Below are positions 25,839 through 35,090 of a DNA stretch of 64,000 nucleotides, piece after piece (positions within the stretch are counted from its first letter, which is position 1; every line of letters begins with the position of its first letter). The stretch is from assembly GCF_000382305.1 (NCBI RefSeq), contig NZ_KB908025.1, positions 62,001 through 126,000 of the forward strand, read 5' to 3'. Source of the DNA: Vitreoscilla stercoraria DSM 513 (GTDB lineage Bacteria; Pseudomonadota; Gammaproteobacteria; Burkholderiales; Neisseriaceae). The notes beneath the pieces are model-generated. The model saw only the letters and a program-made list of their open reading frames with translations. It had not been told where the DNA came from and ran no database searches. The position numbers and the translations under genes are program-made.

Positions 25839-27257
25839 TTAATGCCGATGTGCCAAGCCATCGCCATCGCGGTAGTGTAAGCGGTGAAACACCAAGCTTG
25901 AGAGGATGGTAATGATGCCGATGCTGATGAAAGTATATTGAAACGCCAATTGGGTATTGCCTTGAGTCAGGATTTCATGGTTTTGATAAAAGCGTAAAAT
26001 CAACGAGCCCAAAGCAATGCCAAACCCCATCGCCAATTGTTGGTTGACTGCCATCAGACTGTTGCCGCTGGTGTTTTGGTATTTGCGCAAATCGGCCAAA
26101 GTCAAAGTATTCATGGAAGCAAATTGGATGGAGCTGCAGGCGCCTAAAATGAAAAAATGGGCTATCAGCAGCCATTTAGGGCTCGTGGGTGTGTGGCAAG
26201 CGACCAAAGCCATCAAGATGCCAACCATCACCGTATTGCTCATCAAAATTTTGCGATAACCAAAAGTTCTGAGCAAACGCTGCAAGATGGGCTTGGTCAT
26301 CATGGCGGCGATGGCCATTGGTGCAATCATCCAGCCAGCTTCACTAGGAGCGTAGCCAAATGAAATTTGTAACAGCAAAGGCAAGAGCAGTGGAATGGCG
26401 CTGACACCCAAGCGGGTGAACAAATTGCCATTGAGACCAATGCGAAACGTGCGCACGGACAAAAGGCTCAATGGATAAATGGCGTTTTGGTGGTTTAAGG
26501 CGTAGCGGTAATAGCTGTAAAACAAAGCCGAACCCAAACACAAGGTGAATAAGGCAAAAGGCAACGAAGTTGTGCCCATGAATTCTAGACCGATGGTCAG
26601 AAAAAACGCAGCACTGCCAAACAACATGATACCGAGTAAATCGATGCGGGTAGTAGGTTCAATATAATTGGGCATGAAACGCCAAGCGGCGACAAAACAC
26701 ACCATGCATACGGGAATGTTGATGAGAAAAATCCAATGCCAAGACACCACTTCAACCAAATAACCACCGACCAAAGGTCCCATAATCGGTGCCATGAGTG
26801 CGGGCATGATGGCGTAATTCAAGGCTTTGACCAAATCGGCTTTGTCAAAAGATTTAATCAGTGCCAAGCGTGCAATCGGTGTCAACATCGCACCGCCCAC
26901 GCCTTGTATCACCCGTGCCAATACCAACATAGACAGCGTGGGTGCTAAAGCGCATAAAATAGAGCCCAATCCAAACAAGGTGATGGCCAATAAAAAAATG
27001 CGTTGCGTGCCTATTTTGTCGCTTAAGTAACCACTGATAGGCGTGAGCAATGCCAATGTCAATGTATACGCTACCAATACCGATTGCATGTTCAAAGGCG
27101 AGGTGTGTAAATCAGCGGCAATTTGCGGCAACGCGGTATTTAAAATCGTGGTATCAAGCATTTGCATGAAAATCGCCATGGCCAACAACAAAGGCAAATA
27201 TTTTCGAAAATTGGCAGGCGGTTCTTTGGGCAAAGACAAAATGGCAAAAGGATTCAT
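25839..27257 (-). CDS. MFS multidrug transporter, DHA2 (EmrB/MdtD-like) family
   Basis: A 472-residue major facilitator with about 14 hydrophobic segments, typical of the drug:H+ antiporter-2 family. Motif D1 DTTILNTALPQIA occurs in helix 1, motif A GYLSDKIGTQRIF in the loop 2-3, and motif C-like LMAPIMGPLVGGYLVE in helix 5. Closest by pattern to MdtD/EmrB proteins; the actual substrate is not predictable. The ATG at 27257 (MNPFAIL) is preferred to a TTG three codons earlier. Single gene, divergent from putA, ending at the repeat hairpin. No adaptor (EmrA) gene is adjacent. Confidence 0.88.
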   Translation of the reverse strand: MNPFAILSLPKEPPANFRKYLPLLLAMAIFMQMLDTTILNTALPQIAADLHTSPLNMQSVLVAYTLTLALLTPISGYLSDKIGTQRIFLLAITLFGLGSILCALAPTLSMLVLARVIQGVGGAMLTPIARLALIKSFDKADLVKALNYAIMPALMAPIMGPLVGGYLVEVVSWHWIFLINIPVCMVCFVAAWRFMPNYIEPTTRIDLLGIMLFGSAAFFLTIGLEFMGTTSLPFALFTLCLGSALFYSYYRYALNHQNAIYPLSLLSVRTFRIGLNGNLFTRLGVSAIPLLLPLLLQISFGYAPSEAGWMIAPMAIAAMMTKPILQRLLRTFGYRKILMSNTVMVGILMALVACHTPTSPKWLLIAHFFILGACSSIQFASMNTLTLADLRKYQNTSGNSLMAVNQQLAMGFGIALGSLILRFYQNHEILTQGNTQLAFQYTFISIGIITILSSLVFHRLHYRDGDGLAHRH

Positions 27258-27484
27258 AAACAACAAGCGACCTGTAAAACAAGAAGACAGATTGTAATGC
27301 CAAGTGTGCTTAGTAGACAGTGTATCTGCAAAATGACTGTTATTTGTTCGCTAGACGAAACCTTATGTCATAGCCATTGACACCGATGTCATTTTTGAGC
27401 AATGTTAGCGTTTTGCAGGCACAATTTTGGATTTTTGTAGTTAAAACATATTTCAAGAATACGACACCATAGGAGTACGACCCG

Positions 27485-30400
27485 ATGTTTGATTTTGCCA
27501 AAGAGCAAACGCCACTACGCCAGAATATGACCGTTTTATATCGTGAGGATGAAGCACTTGTAGTCAATCGTTTGGCTAACGAGTTGGATTTTTCTGAGCA
27601 GGCTACCAAAATTGAAGCTTGGGCCAGAGGTTTGATTACGGAAGTTCGTGCCAAACGCCAAAAAATGGCGGGTGTCGATGCTTTGATGCATGAGTTCAGT
27701 TTGTCGAGCGAAGAAGGGGTGGCGTTGATGTGTTTGGCAGAAGCTTTGCTGCGCGTGCCAGACAAACACACTCAAACATTGCTCATTCGTGACAAATTGT
27801 CTCGTGGGGATTGGAAAAGCCATGTGGGACAAGGTTCTTCTTTGTTTGTGAATGCGGCAGCTTGGGGTTTGTTGTTAACTGGCAAAATGACGCAACCTGC
27901 TACGGAACAAAGTCTGAGCAGTGCCTTAAACCGCATGATCAGCAAAGGCGGTGAGTCGATGATACGCAAAGGTATGGATTATGCTATGCGTATGTTGGGT
28001 CAGCAATTTGTCACAGGGCAAACCATTGACGAAGCTTTGAAAAACGGTGTGGAACGTGAAGGCAAAGGTTATCGCTTCTCGTTTGATATGCTCGGTGAAG
28101 CGGCGATGACGCAATTGGATGCCGAGCGTTATTACCAAGATTATATCAATGCCATTCATGCCATTGGTCGCCAAAGTTTGGGGCGTGATGTGTATGACAG
28201 CAATGGTATTTCGGTGAAGTTGTCGGCATTGCACCCACGTTACCACCGCAACCAACACGCACGGGTGATGAAAGAATTGCTGCCTAAGGTCAAATATTTG
28301 TATGTGCTTGCCAAGCAATACAATATTGGTTTGAACATTGATGCAGAAGAATCTTATCGTTTGGACATTTCTTTGGATTTGCTCGAAGCGATTGCGTTGG
28401 ATGAAGATTTAAAAGGGTTTGAAGGCATTGGTTTTGTGGTGCAAGCCTACCAAAAACGTTGTCCTGCGGTGTTGGACTTTATTATTGATTTGGCACGTCG
28501 TTCCGGCCACCGCTTCATGATTCGTTTGGTCAAAGGCGCGTATTGGGACAGCGAAATCAAATTGGCGCAAGTAGAAGGCTTGGAAGGCTATCCAGTTTAC
28601 ACGCGCAAAGTACACACTGATGTGGCGTATTTGGCGTGTGCGCAAAAATTATTGGGCGCTACCGATGTCGTTTTCCCACAATTTGCTTCGCACAATGCTT
28701 ACACTGTGGCGGCAATACGCAGTTTGGGTGGTGACAAAGACTTTGAATTCCAATGTTTGCATGGCATGGGCGAAACTTTGTACGACCAAGTGGTCGGTGA
28801 AAACAATTGGGGCCGCCGTGTGCGCATTTATGCACCTGTGGGCACGCACGAAACCTTATTGGCATATTTGGTGCGCCGTTTGTTGGAAAACGGTGCCAAC
28901 TCTTCTTTTGTGAATCAAATTGTCGATGAAACCATAGACATTGATTCTTTGGTGCAAAATCCTTTATTACAAGTGGCGCAAACCGGTGGCTTGCCACATC
29001 CTGCGATTGCGTTGCCAGCGGCCATTTATGGCAATGGTCGTGTGAATTCTCGTGGCTTGGATTTGAGCAATGAAGCGCAATTGTTGCAGTTACAGGATGC
29101 TTTGAATCAAGAAGCCCAAAAAACGCACCATATAGCATCTATTACCGCTGAAGAAGTGGCGCACCATCCTGCCCATCCTGTATTGAATCCAGCCAATCAC
29201 CATGAAGTGATAGGTGAAGTATCGTTTATCAAAGTGGAAGCTGTCGCCGATGTGATTCAAGATGCGATTCAAGCGCAATTTGTATGGCAAGGCAAATCGG
29301 TAGCCGAGCGTTCTAAAGTCTTGCGCGCTACCGCAGACTTATTAGAAGCCAATCAAAATGTGTTGTTGTATTTGGCCATTAAGGAGGCGGGCAAAACATT
29401 AACCAATGCCGTCGGTGAGATTCGCGAAGCGGTGGATTTTTGTCGCTATTATGCCCAACAAACCGAAGAGTTTTTACCACAACACGCCAAATCTCGTGGG
29501 GTGATGGTGGCGATTAGTCCGTGGAATTTTCCATTGGCGATTTTTGTGGGTCAGGTGGTGGCGGCTTTGGCAGCAGGCAATGTGGTTATCGCCAAACCTG
29601 CTGAGCAGACTTCGTTGATTGCCCACGCGGCAGTGACGTTGATGTTGGCCGCCGGCGTGCCAGACGGTGCGGTGCAATTGGTTTTGGGTGAAGGCGATGT
29701 GGGTGCGGCTTTGACTGCGGATGAGCGGGTTGAAGGTGTGTTGTTTACAGGTTCGACTGAAGTGGCTCAATTGATTAACCGCGGTTTGGCCAAACGCGAA
29801 GACATGCCTTTGTTATTGGCTGAAACAGGCGGCCAAAATGCGATGATTGTTGACAGTACGGCTTTGCCTGAGCAAGTGGTGCAAGACGTGTTGTTGTCGG
29901 CATTTGATTCGGCAGGACAACGTTGTTCGGCATTGCGGGTTTTATGTTTACAGGACGATATTGCTGACCGTGTGATTACAATGCTCAAAGGCGGCCTGAA
30001 AGAATTGCGTATTGGCAATCCTGCGCAATTGAATGTCGACATTGGACCTGTGATTGACGAAGAGGCGCAACAGCGTTTATTGGCTTACATCGACAGCAAA
30101 CGCAGTGTGGCAACGCAAGTGACACAATGGTCGATTGCACCAGAATTGGCAGCACAAGGCACGTTTGTACCGCCAACGATTTTGGAATTGAAACACTTAG
30201 GCGATTTGAGCCAAGAAGTATTTGGTCCTGTGTTGCATGTGGTGCGTTTTAAAGCCCATCAGTTAGACCAATTGATTGACCAAATCAACCAACAAAACTA
30301 CGCTTTGACTCACGGCATACACAGTCGTATCGATGGTCAAATTGAATACATTGCCAGCCGTATTGAAGCGGGCAATGTGTATGTTAATCGCAATATTGTT

Positions 30401-31069
30401 GGGGCAGTTGTGGGCGTGCAGCCATTTGGTGGTCACCATCAATCAGGTACAGGCCCGAAAGCAGGCGGTCCGTTTTATTTACAACGCTTGAGCTTGACCA
30501 ATCCATGGCGTTTGCCTGAAGGCAGCGAAGTGGGGCAAGCGGCGGTGAATGTGAATGAACAAGCGCAGAAATTGGGCATTACGGTGGATGAGCGCATGAC
30601 GTGGCAAGCGCATGTCACTTGTGTGTTGAACAGCTTGCCATGTAGCAGTGGTATTTTGCTCAAAGGTCCTACCGGTGAAACCAATAGCTTGAATTGGCAT
30701 GTACCAAAACACGTGTTAATTGATGGTGGTGATGAGTTGAGTGTGGCCGCTTTGGCGGCGGTATTACAAGCATCGGGCAGCCAAGTGTTTTTGAGTGCCA
30801 ACCATCGTGCTGCCTCGCGTTTGGCCAAAATGGGTGTGAAAACCTTGTCTGAGGCGGAAATGGGCAGCAAGCCAATTGATGTGTGTGTTGGTTTGAGCAA
30901 AGTCGATGTGGCTTTGAAAACCTTGTTGGCCAAGCGTTCTGGTGCTTTGGTCAAATGGGTCGATTTGTCGCAAGGCTTGGATGTGGCGCCTTTATTGCAT
31001 GAAGTCAGCCGCAGCACCAATACTGCCGCGGCAGGTGGCAATGCTGCTTTGATGACTTTACAGCAGTAG
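27485..31069 (+). CDS. putA: Bifunctional proline dehydrogenase / P5C dehydrogenase
   Basis: A 1194-residue PutA that oxidises proline to glutamate in two steps. Residues up to about 480 form the FAD proline dehydrogenase barrel (KLSALHPRY, LNIDAEESYRLDISLDL, MIRLVKGAYWDSEIKLAQ). The aldehyde dehydrogenase part shows ISPWNFPLAIF, the general base Glu780 in LLAETGGQ and the nucleophile Cys814 in SAGQRCSALR. A C-terminal domain of about 180 residues follows. There is no N-terminal ribbon-helix-helix DNA-binding domain, so unlike E. coli PutA it should not be its own repressor. RBS TAGGAG precedes the ATG. Ends in a repeat-pair terminator. Confidence 0.95.
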   Translation: MFDFAKEQTPLRQNMTVLYREDEALVVNRLANELDFSEQATKIEAWARGLITEVRAKRQKMAGVDALMHEFSLSSEEGVALMCLAEALLRVPDKHTQTLLIRDKLSRGDWKSHVGQGSSLFVNAAAWGLLLTGKMTQPATEQSLSSALNRMISKGGESMIRKGMDYAMRMLGQQFVTGQTIDEALKNGVEREGKGYRFSFDMLGEAAMTQLDAERYYQDYINAIHAIGRQSLGRDVYDSNGISVKLSALHPRYHRNQHARVMKELLPKVKYLYVLAKQYNIGLNIDAEESYRLDISLDLLEAIALDEDLKGFEGIGFVVQAYQKRCPAVLDFIIDLARRSGHRFMIRLVKGAYWDSEIKLAQVEGLEGYPVYTRKVHTDVAYLACAQKLLGATDVVFPQFASHNAYTVAAIRSLGGDKDFEFQCLHGMGETLYDQVVGENNWGRRVRIYAPVGTHETLLAYLVRRLLENGANSSFVNQIVDETIDIDSLVQNPLLQVAQTGGLPHPAIALPAAIYGNGRVNSRGLDLSNEAQLLQLQDALNQEAQKTHHIASITAEEVAHHPAHPVLNPANHHEVIGEVSFIKVEAVADVIQDAIQAQFVWQGKSVAERSKVLRATADLLEANQNVLLYLAIKEAGKTLTNAVGEIREAVDFCRYYAQQTEEFLPQHAKSRGVMVAISPWNFPLAIFVGQVVAALAAGNVVIAKPAEQTSLIAHAAVTLMLAAGVPDGAVQLVLGEGDVGAALTADERVEGVLFTGSTEVAQLINRGLAKREDMPLLLAETGGQNAMIVDSTALPEQVVQDVLLSAFDSAGQRCSALRVLCLQDDIADRVITMLKGGLKELRIGNPAQLNVDIGPVIDEEAQQRLLAYIDSKRSVATQVTQWSIAPELAAQGTFVPPTILELKHLGDLSQEVFGPVLHVVRFKAHQLDQLIDQINQQNYALTHGIHSRIDGQIEYIASRIEAGNVYVNRNIVGAVVGVQPFGGHHQSGTGPKAGGPFYLQRLSLTNPWRLPEGSEVGQAAVNVNEQAQKLGITVDERMTWQAHVTCVLNSLPCSSGILLKGPTGETNSLNWHVPKHVLIDGGDELSVAALAAVLQASGSQVFLSANHRAASRLAKMGVKTLSEAEMGSKPIDVCVGLSKVDVALKTLLAKRSGALVKWVDLSQGLDVAPLLHEVSRSTNTAAAGGNAALMTLQQ

Positions 31070-31082
31070 ACCATCTGAAGTG

Positions 31083-31118
31083 AAAAGGCGTCCTGTAAAC
31101 TTTTACAGGACGCCTTTT
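31083..31118 (+). terminator. Repeat-pair terminator after putA
   Basis: A 17-base stem, AAAAGGCGTCCTGTAAA with its complement, 2-base centre, then TTTT. Here the repeat word carries G instead of A before GCGTCC in both arms, a compensated change that keeps pairing. Confidence 0.88.
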
Positions 31119-31133
31119 TCATATAAAAACAAA

Positions 31134-31151
31134 GCCGCCAATGCTGGCGGC
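31134..31151 (-). terminator. Terminator of the small peptide gene
   Basis: On the minus strand, GCCGCCA-GCAT-TGGCGGC is a 7-base GC-rich stem followed by TTTGTTTTTA. It lies 9 bases after the stop of the 27-residue ORF, as expected for a dedicated intrinsic terminator. Confidence 0.7.
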
Positions 31152-31159
31152 AGGTTGGA

Positions 31160-31243
31160 TTAATAATCTGTACTGCTTGGTACAGGTAAATCTTGCGCTT
31201 TTTTCATGGCGCGGTAAACGCTCAATCGACGACGATGTTGCAT
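31160..31243 (-). CDS. Possible 27-residue basic peptide
   Basis: A short ORF that begins MQHRRRLSVYRAMKK and ends LPVPSSTDY. It is strongly basic at the N-terminus (three Arg in a row) and has no hydrophobic segment. Support comes from context: AAAGGA 7-10 bases before the ATG, a TATAAT on the same strand about 100 bases upstream with a palindrome behind it, and a GC-rich hairpin plus T run directly after the stop. I do not recognise the peptide. It could be a small regulatory or ribosome-associated peptide, or a leader. It lies between putA and trmA, antisense to both. Confidence 0.55.
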   Translation of the reverse strand: MQHRRRLSVYRAMKKAQDLPVPSSTDY

Positions 31244-31348
31244 ATGGCTTGTCCTTTCTTTAGGTGTTGCTGTTTTCTGTGGATCAAGCAGAATCAAAGA
31301 TGAATATTCCGTTTTTCGGTTGGAATCACACTCTAACAAGGTAGAAAC

Positions 31349-31392
31349 ATTATAACGGTTTCAAGGGTTAACTGCCGTTAAGGTGTTAACGG
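31349..31392 (-). promoter_or_regulatory. Promoter and palindrome of the small peptide gene
   Basis: A minus-strand TATAAT lies at 31354-31349. Upstream of it, in the -35 area, is the palindrome CCGTTAA-GGTG-TTAACGG (31375-31392) together with another GTTAA copy. No good -35 hexamer is present at 17 bases, which would fit a promoter needing an activator. Confidence 0.4.
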
Positions 31393-31569
31393 ATGATGCT
31401 TTTATGGAATAAAAATAATGCTTAAGAATAATTTTTTTTGAGTATTTTGATGCAAGTATATGTTTTTAGCAGGATGGACATTTTCAAGAATTGGTGTCAA
31501 AAATCCATTTATATTTGGTTCAGTACTTGGGCAGCTAGTATAATCGTCTTCTTTCAGTTTTAAACAGGA

Positions 31570-32637
31570 ATGCCTACGGTGTTGCAACAACATGCCCAAC
31601 AATTACAACAGTTTTTAGCCCCTCATTATCAAGGCGAAGTCGAGATGTTTGCCTCGCCTAGCGATGCGTATCGCATGCGCTCAGAATTTCGGGTGTGGCA
31701 CCAAGATGGCAAACCACATTATGCCGTTTACGATACCACTGACGGCAAGCGTCAAATCCAATTGATTGAAACATGGCCGATCGTGCACGAATCAATCGCC
31801 CAAGTGATGCCACGCTTGATGGCGGCGGTGACAGGCAATGATGTTTTGACGCACAAATGGTTTCAAGTGGAATTTTTGGCGACCTTAAGCGGTGAAATGT
31901 TGATTACCTTGGTGTATCACCGCGCTTTAGATGCTGCTTGGGAAGAAGCGGCGCGTGCTTTGGAACAAGAGTTGAATGTCAATATCATTGGACGCAGTCG
32001 CAAGCAAAAAATCGTTTTGAGCCGTGATTATGTGACTGAAGAGTTGAATGTGAACGGCCAAAAATACCGTTACCGTCAAATCGAAGGCGGTTTCACGCAG
32101 CCGAATGCTTGGGTGTGCGAAAAAATGTTGGCGTGGGCAGTCAATGCCGCAGGACAAAACGAGCGTGATTTGCTGGAATTGTATTGCGGTAATGGCAATT
32201 TTACGCTGCCTTTGTCACGTTGCTTTAGAAAAGTGTTGGCAACTGAAATTTCCAAAACCTCGGTTGCTGCGGCGCAGTGGAGCATTGAGGAAAACGCTTG
32301 CAATAATATCGCCATTGCCCGTTTGTCGGCAGAAGAATTGACCGAGGCAATGAGCGGTGAGCGTGAATTTCGCCGCTTGCAAGAAGCGGGTATCGACTTG
32401 AAACAATATGACATTTCAACCGTTTTTGTTGATCCACCGCGTGCAGGCATTGATGACGATACCTTGAAGTTGTTGCAAGGCTTTGAGCGCATCATTTATA
32501 TTTCATGTAATCCGAATACTTTGGCCGACAATTTGCAAATTTTGACGCAAACCCACCAAGTGGTGTCTGCGGCGGTATTCGACCAATTCCCACACACCCA
32601 TCACGTAGAAGCGGGTGTGTTGCTCGAACGAATCTAA
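31570..32637 (+). CDS. trmA: tRNA (uracil-5-)-methyltransferase
   Basis: A 355-residue SAM-dependent enzyme forming m5U54 in the T-loop of tRNA. It matches TrmA rather than RlmD: short N-terminus without TRAM or iron-sulphur cysteines, SEFRVWH, then LLELYCGNGNFTLPL (SAM motif I), VFVDPPRAGID and the catalytic Cys313 in IYISCNPNTL, with the general base Glu in HHVEAGVLLERI. Start ATG 31570 follows AACAGGA. The stop codon lies next to a repeat word (32636-32647), and trpE begins 19 bases further, suggesting co-transcription. Confidence 0.95.
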   Translation: MPTVLQQHAQQLQQFLAPHYQGEVEMFASPSDAYRMRSEFRVWHQDGKPHYAVYDTTDGKRQIQLIETWPIVHESIAQVMPRLMAAVTGNDVLTHKWFQVEFLATLSGEMLITLVYHRALDAAWEEAARALEQELNVNIIGRSRKQKIVLSRDYVTEELNVNGQKYRYRQIEGGFTQPNAWVCEKMLAWAVNAAGQNERDLLELYCGNGNFTLPLSRCFRKVLATEISKTSVAAAQWSIEENACNNIAIARLSAEELTEAMSGEREFRRLQEAGIDLKQYDISTVFVDPPRAGIDDDTLKLLQGFERIIYISCNPNTLADNLQILTQTHQVVSAAVFDQFPHTHHVEAGVLLERI

Positions 32638-32647
32638 GCGTCCTGAA
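32636..32647 (+). repeat. Uptake-sequence-like word between trmA and trpE
   Basis: AAGCGTCCTGAA overlaps the last base pair of the trmA stop codon and lies 9 bases before the trpE ATG. The adjoining GAAAG may serve as part of the trpE ribosome site. Confidence 0.5.
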
Positions 32648-32656
32648 AGTGTATTT

Positions 32657-34123
32657 ATGCTGACATTGCAACAATATCAAGATTTGGTAGCACAAGGTTA
32701 CAACCGTATTCCATTGGTACAAGAATTATTGGCCGATTTGGACACACCGTTGTCTTTGTATTTGAAATTGGCAAACCAGCCTTACAGCTATTTGCTGGAG
32801 TCTGTGGAAGGGGGCGAGCGTTTTGGGCGTTATTCTTTCATCGGCTTGCCTTGTCATACCTACTTGAAAGTCAATGCTTGGCAAACGCAAGTGTTTGAAC
32901 AGCATCAATTGGTGGAAACGCACGATGGCAATCCTTTGGATTTCATTGATGCGTACATGACGCGTTTCAAAACCCCTGAAATTCCCAACTTACCACGTTT
33001 TACAGGCGGCTTGGCAGGTTATATGGGTTATGAAATTAACCGTTATGTTGAAAGTCGTTTGGGTCATTATGCTGACAATGACCCGATTGGCGCGCCTGAC
33101 ATTGTGTTGATGTTGTCGCAAGAATTGGCAGTCATTGACAATTTGGCAGGCAAAATCCATTTGATTGTGTATGCCAATGCTGAAAACAGCGAAGGCTACC
33201 AACAAGCGCGTGCACGCTTGGAAGATTTGCGCATTCAATTGCGCCAAAGTGCGGTATTGCCTTTGTCTTTGGGTGCACCTAAAACCGAGCCTGTGAGCGA
33301 ATTGAGCCAAGCTGAATTTGAGGGCATGGTTGAAAAAGTGCGTGAATACATTTTGGATGGCGATTGCATGCAAGTGGTGCCATCGCGCCGCATGAGCATG
33401 CCGTTTACCGAAAAACCGATTAATTTGTACCGAGCGTTGCGCACTTTGAACCCATCGCCATATTTGTTTTATTACCATATGGACGATTGCTTTATTGTCG
33501 GCTCATCGCCTGAAATTTTGGTGCGTCGCGAAGGTGAGGTGGTGACGGTGCGTCCGATTGCAGGCACACGCAAACGTGGCGCGAACAAGGCAGAAGATGC
33601 GGCTTTGGCGCAGGATTTGCAGCAAGACTCCAAAGAAGTGGCTGAACACGTGATGTTGATTGATTTGGGGCGCAATGATGTCGGACGCATTGCCCAAGTC
33701 GGTCAAGTGACGGTGTCGGATACGATGGTGATTGAAAAATATTCGCATGTGATGCACATGGTTTCCAATGTAGAAGGCGTCCTGAAACCGAATACGTCCA
33801 ATATGGATGTATTGAAAGCCACTTTCCCAGCGGGTACTTTGTCGGGTGCGCCAAAAATTCGCGCGATGCAAATCATCGAAGAACTCGAGCCATCCAAACG
33901 CGGCATTTATGGTGGTGCGGTTGGTTATTTGGGATTCAGTGGTGATATGGATTGGGCGATTGCCATTCGCACGGCCGTCATACGCAATCACACTTTGTAT
34001 GTGCAAGCAGGCGCTGGCGTGGTGGCGGATTCTGTGCCAGAGCTTGAATGGCAAGAAACCACCAATAAAGCGATGGCGGTTGTGAAAGCGGCACACATGG
34101 TGCAAGAGGGTTTGGATAAATAA
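32657..34123 (+). CDS. trpE: Anthranilate synthase component I
   Basis: A 488-residue chorismate-using enzyme, the large subunit of anthranilate synthase in tryptophan biosynthesis. The N-terminal regulatory region contains LLESVEGGERFGRYSFIGL with the Ser involved in tryptophan feedback in homologues. The catalytic half shows DCMQVVPSRRMSMPF, NPSPYLFYYH, VGSSPEILVR, RPIAGTRKRG, EHVMLIDLGRNDVGRIA and FPAGTLSGAPKIRAMQII. These fit TrpE better than PabB. Start 32657 is preceded by GAAAG; an upstream TTG at 32615 lies inside trmA. The glutaminase TrpG is not adjacent. I find no trp leader peptide. Confidence 0.95.
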   Translation: MLTLQQYQDLVAQGYNRIPLVQELLADLDTPLSLYLKLANQPYSYLLESVEGGERFGRYSFIGLPCHTYLKVNAWQTQVFEQHQLVETHDGNPLDFIDAYMTRFKTPEIPNLPRFTGGLAGYMGYEINRYVESRLGHYADNDPIGAPDIVLMLSQELAVIDNLAGKIHLIVYANAENSEGYQQARARLEDLRIQLRQSAVLPLSLGAPKTEPVSELSQAEFEGMVEKVREYILDGDCMQVVPSRRMSMPFTEKPINLYRALRTLNPSPYLFYYHMDDCFIVGSSPEILVRREGEVVTVRPIAGTRKRGANKAEDAALAQDLQQDSKEVAEHVMLIDLGRNDVGRIAQVGQVTVSDTMVIEKYSHVMHMVSNVEGVLKPNTSNMDVLKATFPAGTLSGAPKIRAMQIIEELEPSKRGIYGGAVGYLGFSGDMDWAIAIRTAVIRNHTLYVQAGAGVVADSVPELEWQETTNKAMAVVKAAHMVQEGLDK

Positions 34124-34147
34124 TCAACATAGGGGAGCATATTGAAT

Positions 34148-35014
34148 ATGGAAATTGAATATTCTAATGTTGTAAATCCTCATTCTGAATCACCATCAGA
34201 GCAAAATTGGCCATTGACAGTAAAAGATGGATATGTGGAATGCAAGCGGCATGTACCCAATGTTGTGCGCGCTGCACCGCCGATTTTATTTTTACACGGG
34301 ATTTTTGTAGGCGCTTGGTGTTGGCAGCATTTTTTGAAAGATTTTGCTGAACATGGTTACGATGCTTGGGCCATCAGTTTTCGAGGACATGGGCATAGTA
34401 GCCGCGATGGTGAGTTTGGCCTGAATGATTTTGTGCTGGATGCGCAAGCGGCAGTCGATGAAATCAAACGCGTGACAGGACAGATGCCGCTGGTTGTCGG
34501 ACATTCTATGGGTGGTTTGGTATTGCAACGTTTGATGTTGACCCGCCAATTGGCTGGCGCGGTTTTGATGTGTGCTATGCCGCCGCAAGGCTTGTTGCCT
34601 TTGGCTGTGGGCAATTGGTGTTTGCGCCCGCTGCAAATGTTAGAGTTGGGTCAATTGATGTTGACACAGCAAGCTATCAATGCTGAACAGTTACAGTTTG
34701 GCATGTTTGCGCAACCGATTGAGGCTGAGCGATTGCAAGATTATGCCAAGCAAACCGTGGTGGAAGCACCACGTTTGTGGAGCGATTTGATGCAAGGGGC
34801 AATGTATACGCCTTGGTTAAAAAATTGTCCGATGGCATTGGTTGCTGCCAGCAATGATACTTTGGTGCCGCCAGCCATCACACAAATGACAGCCATGAGT
34901 TATAGTGTTTCAATACATTGGCTCGATGGTTTTGGTCATGGGGTGATGTTAGAGCGAGATTGGCAAAAAGCGGCAGCGTGTGTGCGTGGTGTGATTCACA
35001 AAATGCATGCTTAA
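34148..35014 (+). CDS. Alpha/beta-hydrolase fold protein
   Basis: A 288-residue alpha/beta hydrolase. The oxyanion region is LFLHGIFVGAWCW, the nucleophile elbow is VGHSMGG (Ser near residue 120), the acid is probably the Asp in ASNDTLVPP and the base the His in GFGHGVMLE. No signal peptide. The ATG at 34148 lies 10 bases after GGGGAG, a better fit than the TTG at 34142. It follows trpE by 24 bases, so it may ride on the same transcript, and ends before a repeat-pair palindrome. Substrate unknown. Confidence 0.8.
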   Translation: MEIEYSNVVNPHSESPSEQNWPLTVKDGYVECKRHVPNVVRAAPPILFLHGIFVGAWCWQHFLKDFAEHGYDAWAISFRGHGHSSRDGEFGLNDFVLDAQAAVDEIKRVTGQMPLVVGHSMGGLVLQRLMLTRQLAGAVLMCAMPPQGLLPLAVGNWCLRPLQMLELGQLMLTQQAINAEQLQFGMFAQPIEAERLQDYAKQTVVEAPRLWSDLMQGAMYTPWLKNCPMALVAASNDTLVPPAITQMTAMSYSVSIHWLDGFGHGVMLERDWQKAAACVRGVIHKMHA

Positions 35015-35031
35015 GCTGTGTTTGCATTAAA

Positions 35032-35061
35032 AAGCGTCCTGTAAATATTTACAGGACGCTT
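35032..35061. terminator. Repeat-pair palindrome between hydrolase and aroC
   Basis: A perfect 30-base palindrome (AAGCGTCCTGTAAAT and its complement) without a spacer. It lies between convergent genes and can act as a bidirectional terminator; the flanking T run is short. Confidence 0.8.
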
Positions 35062-35090
35062 GTTTATAGGGATGGGAATCCAGCCATATC

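Noticed and set aside
31071..31080. CCATCTGAA resembling the canonical Neisseria uptake word
   Set aside because: A single partial match (7-8 bases); the full GCCGTCTGAA word does not occur, and chance explains it.
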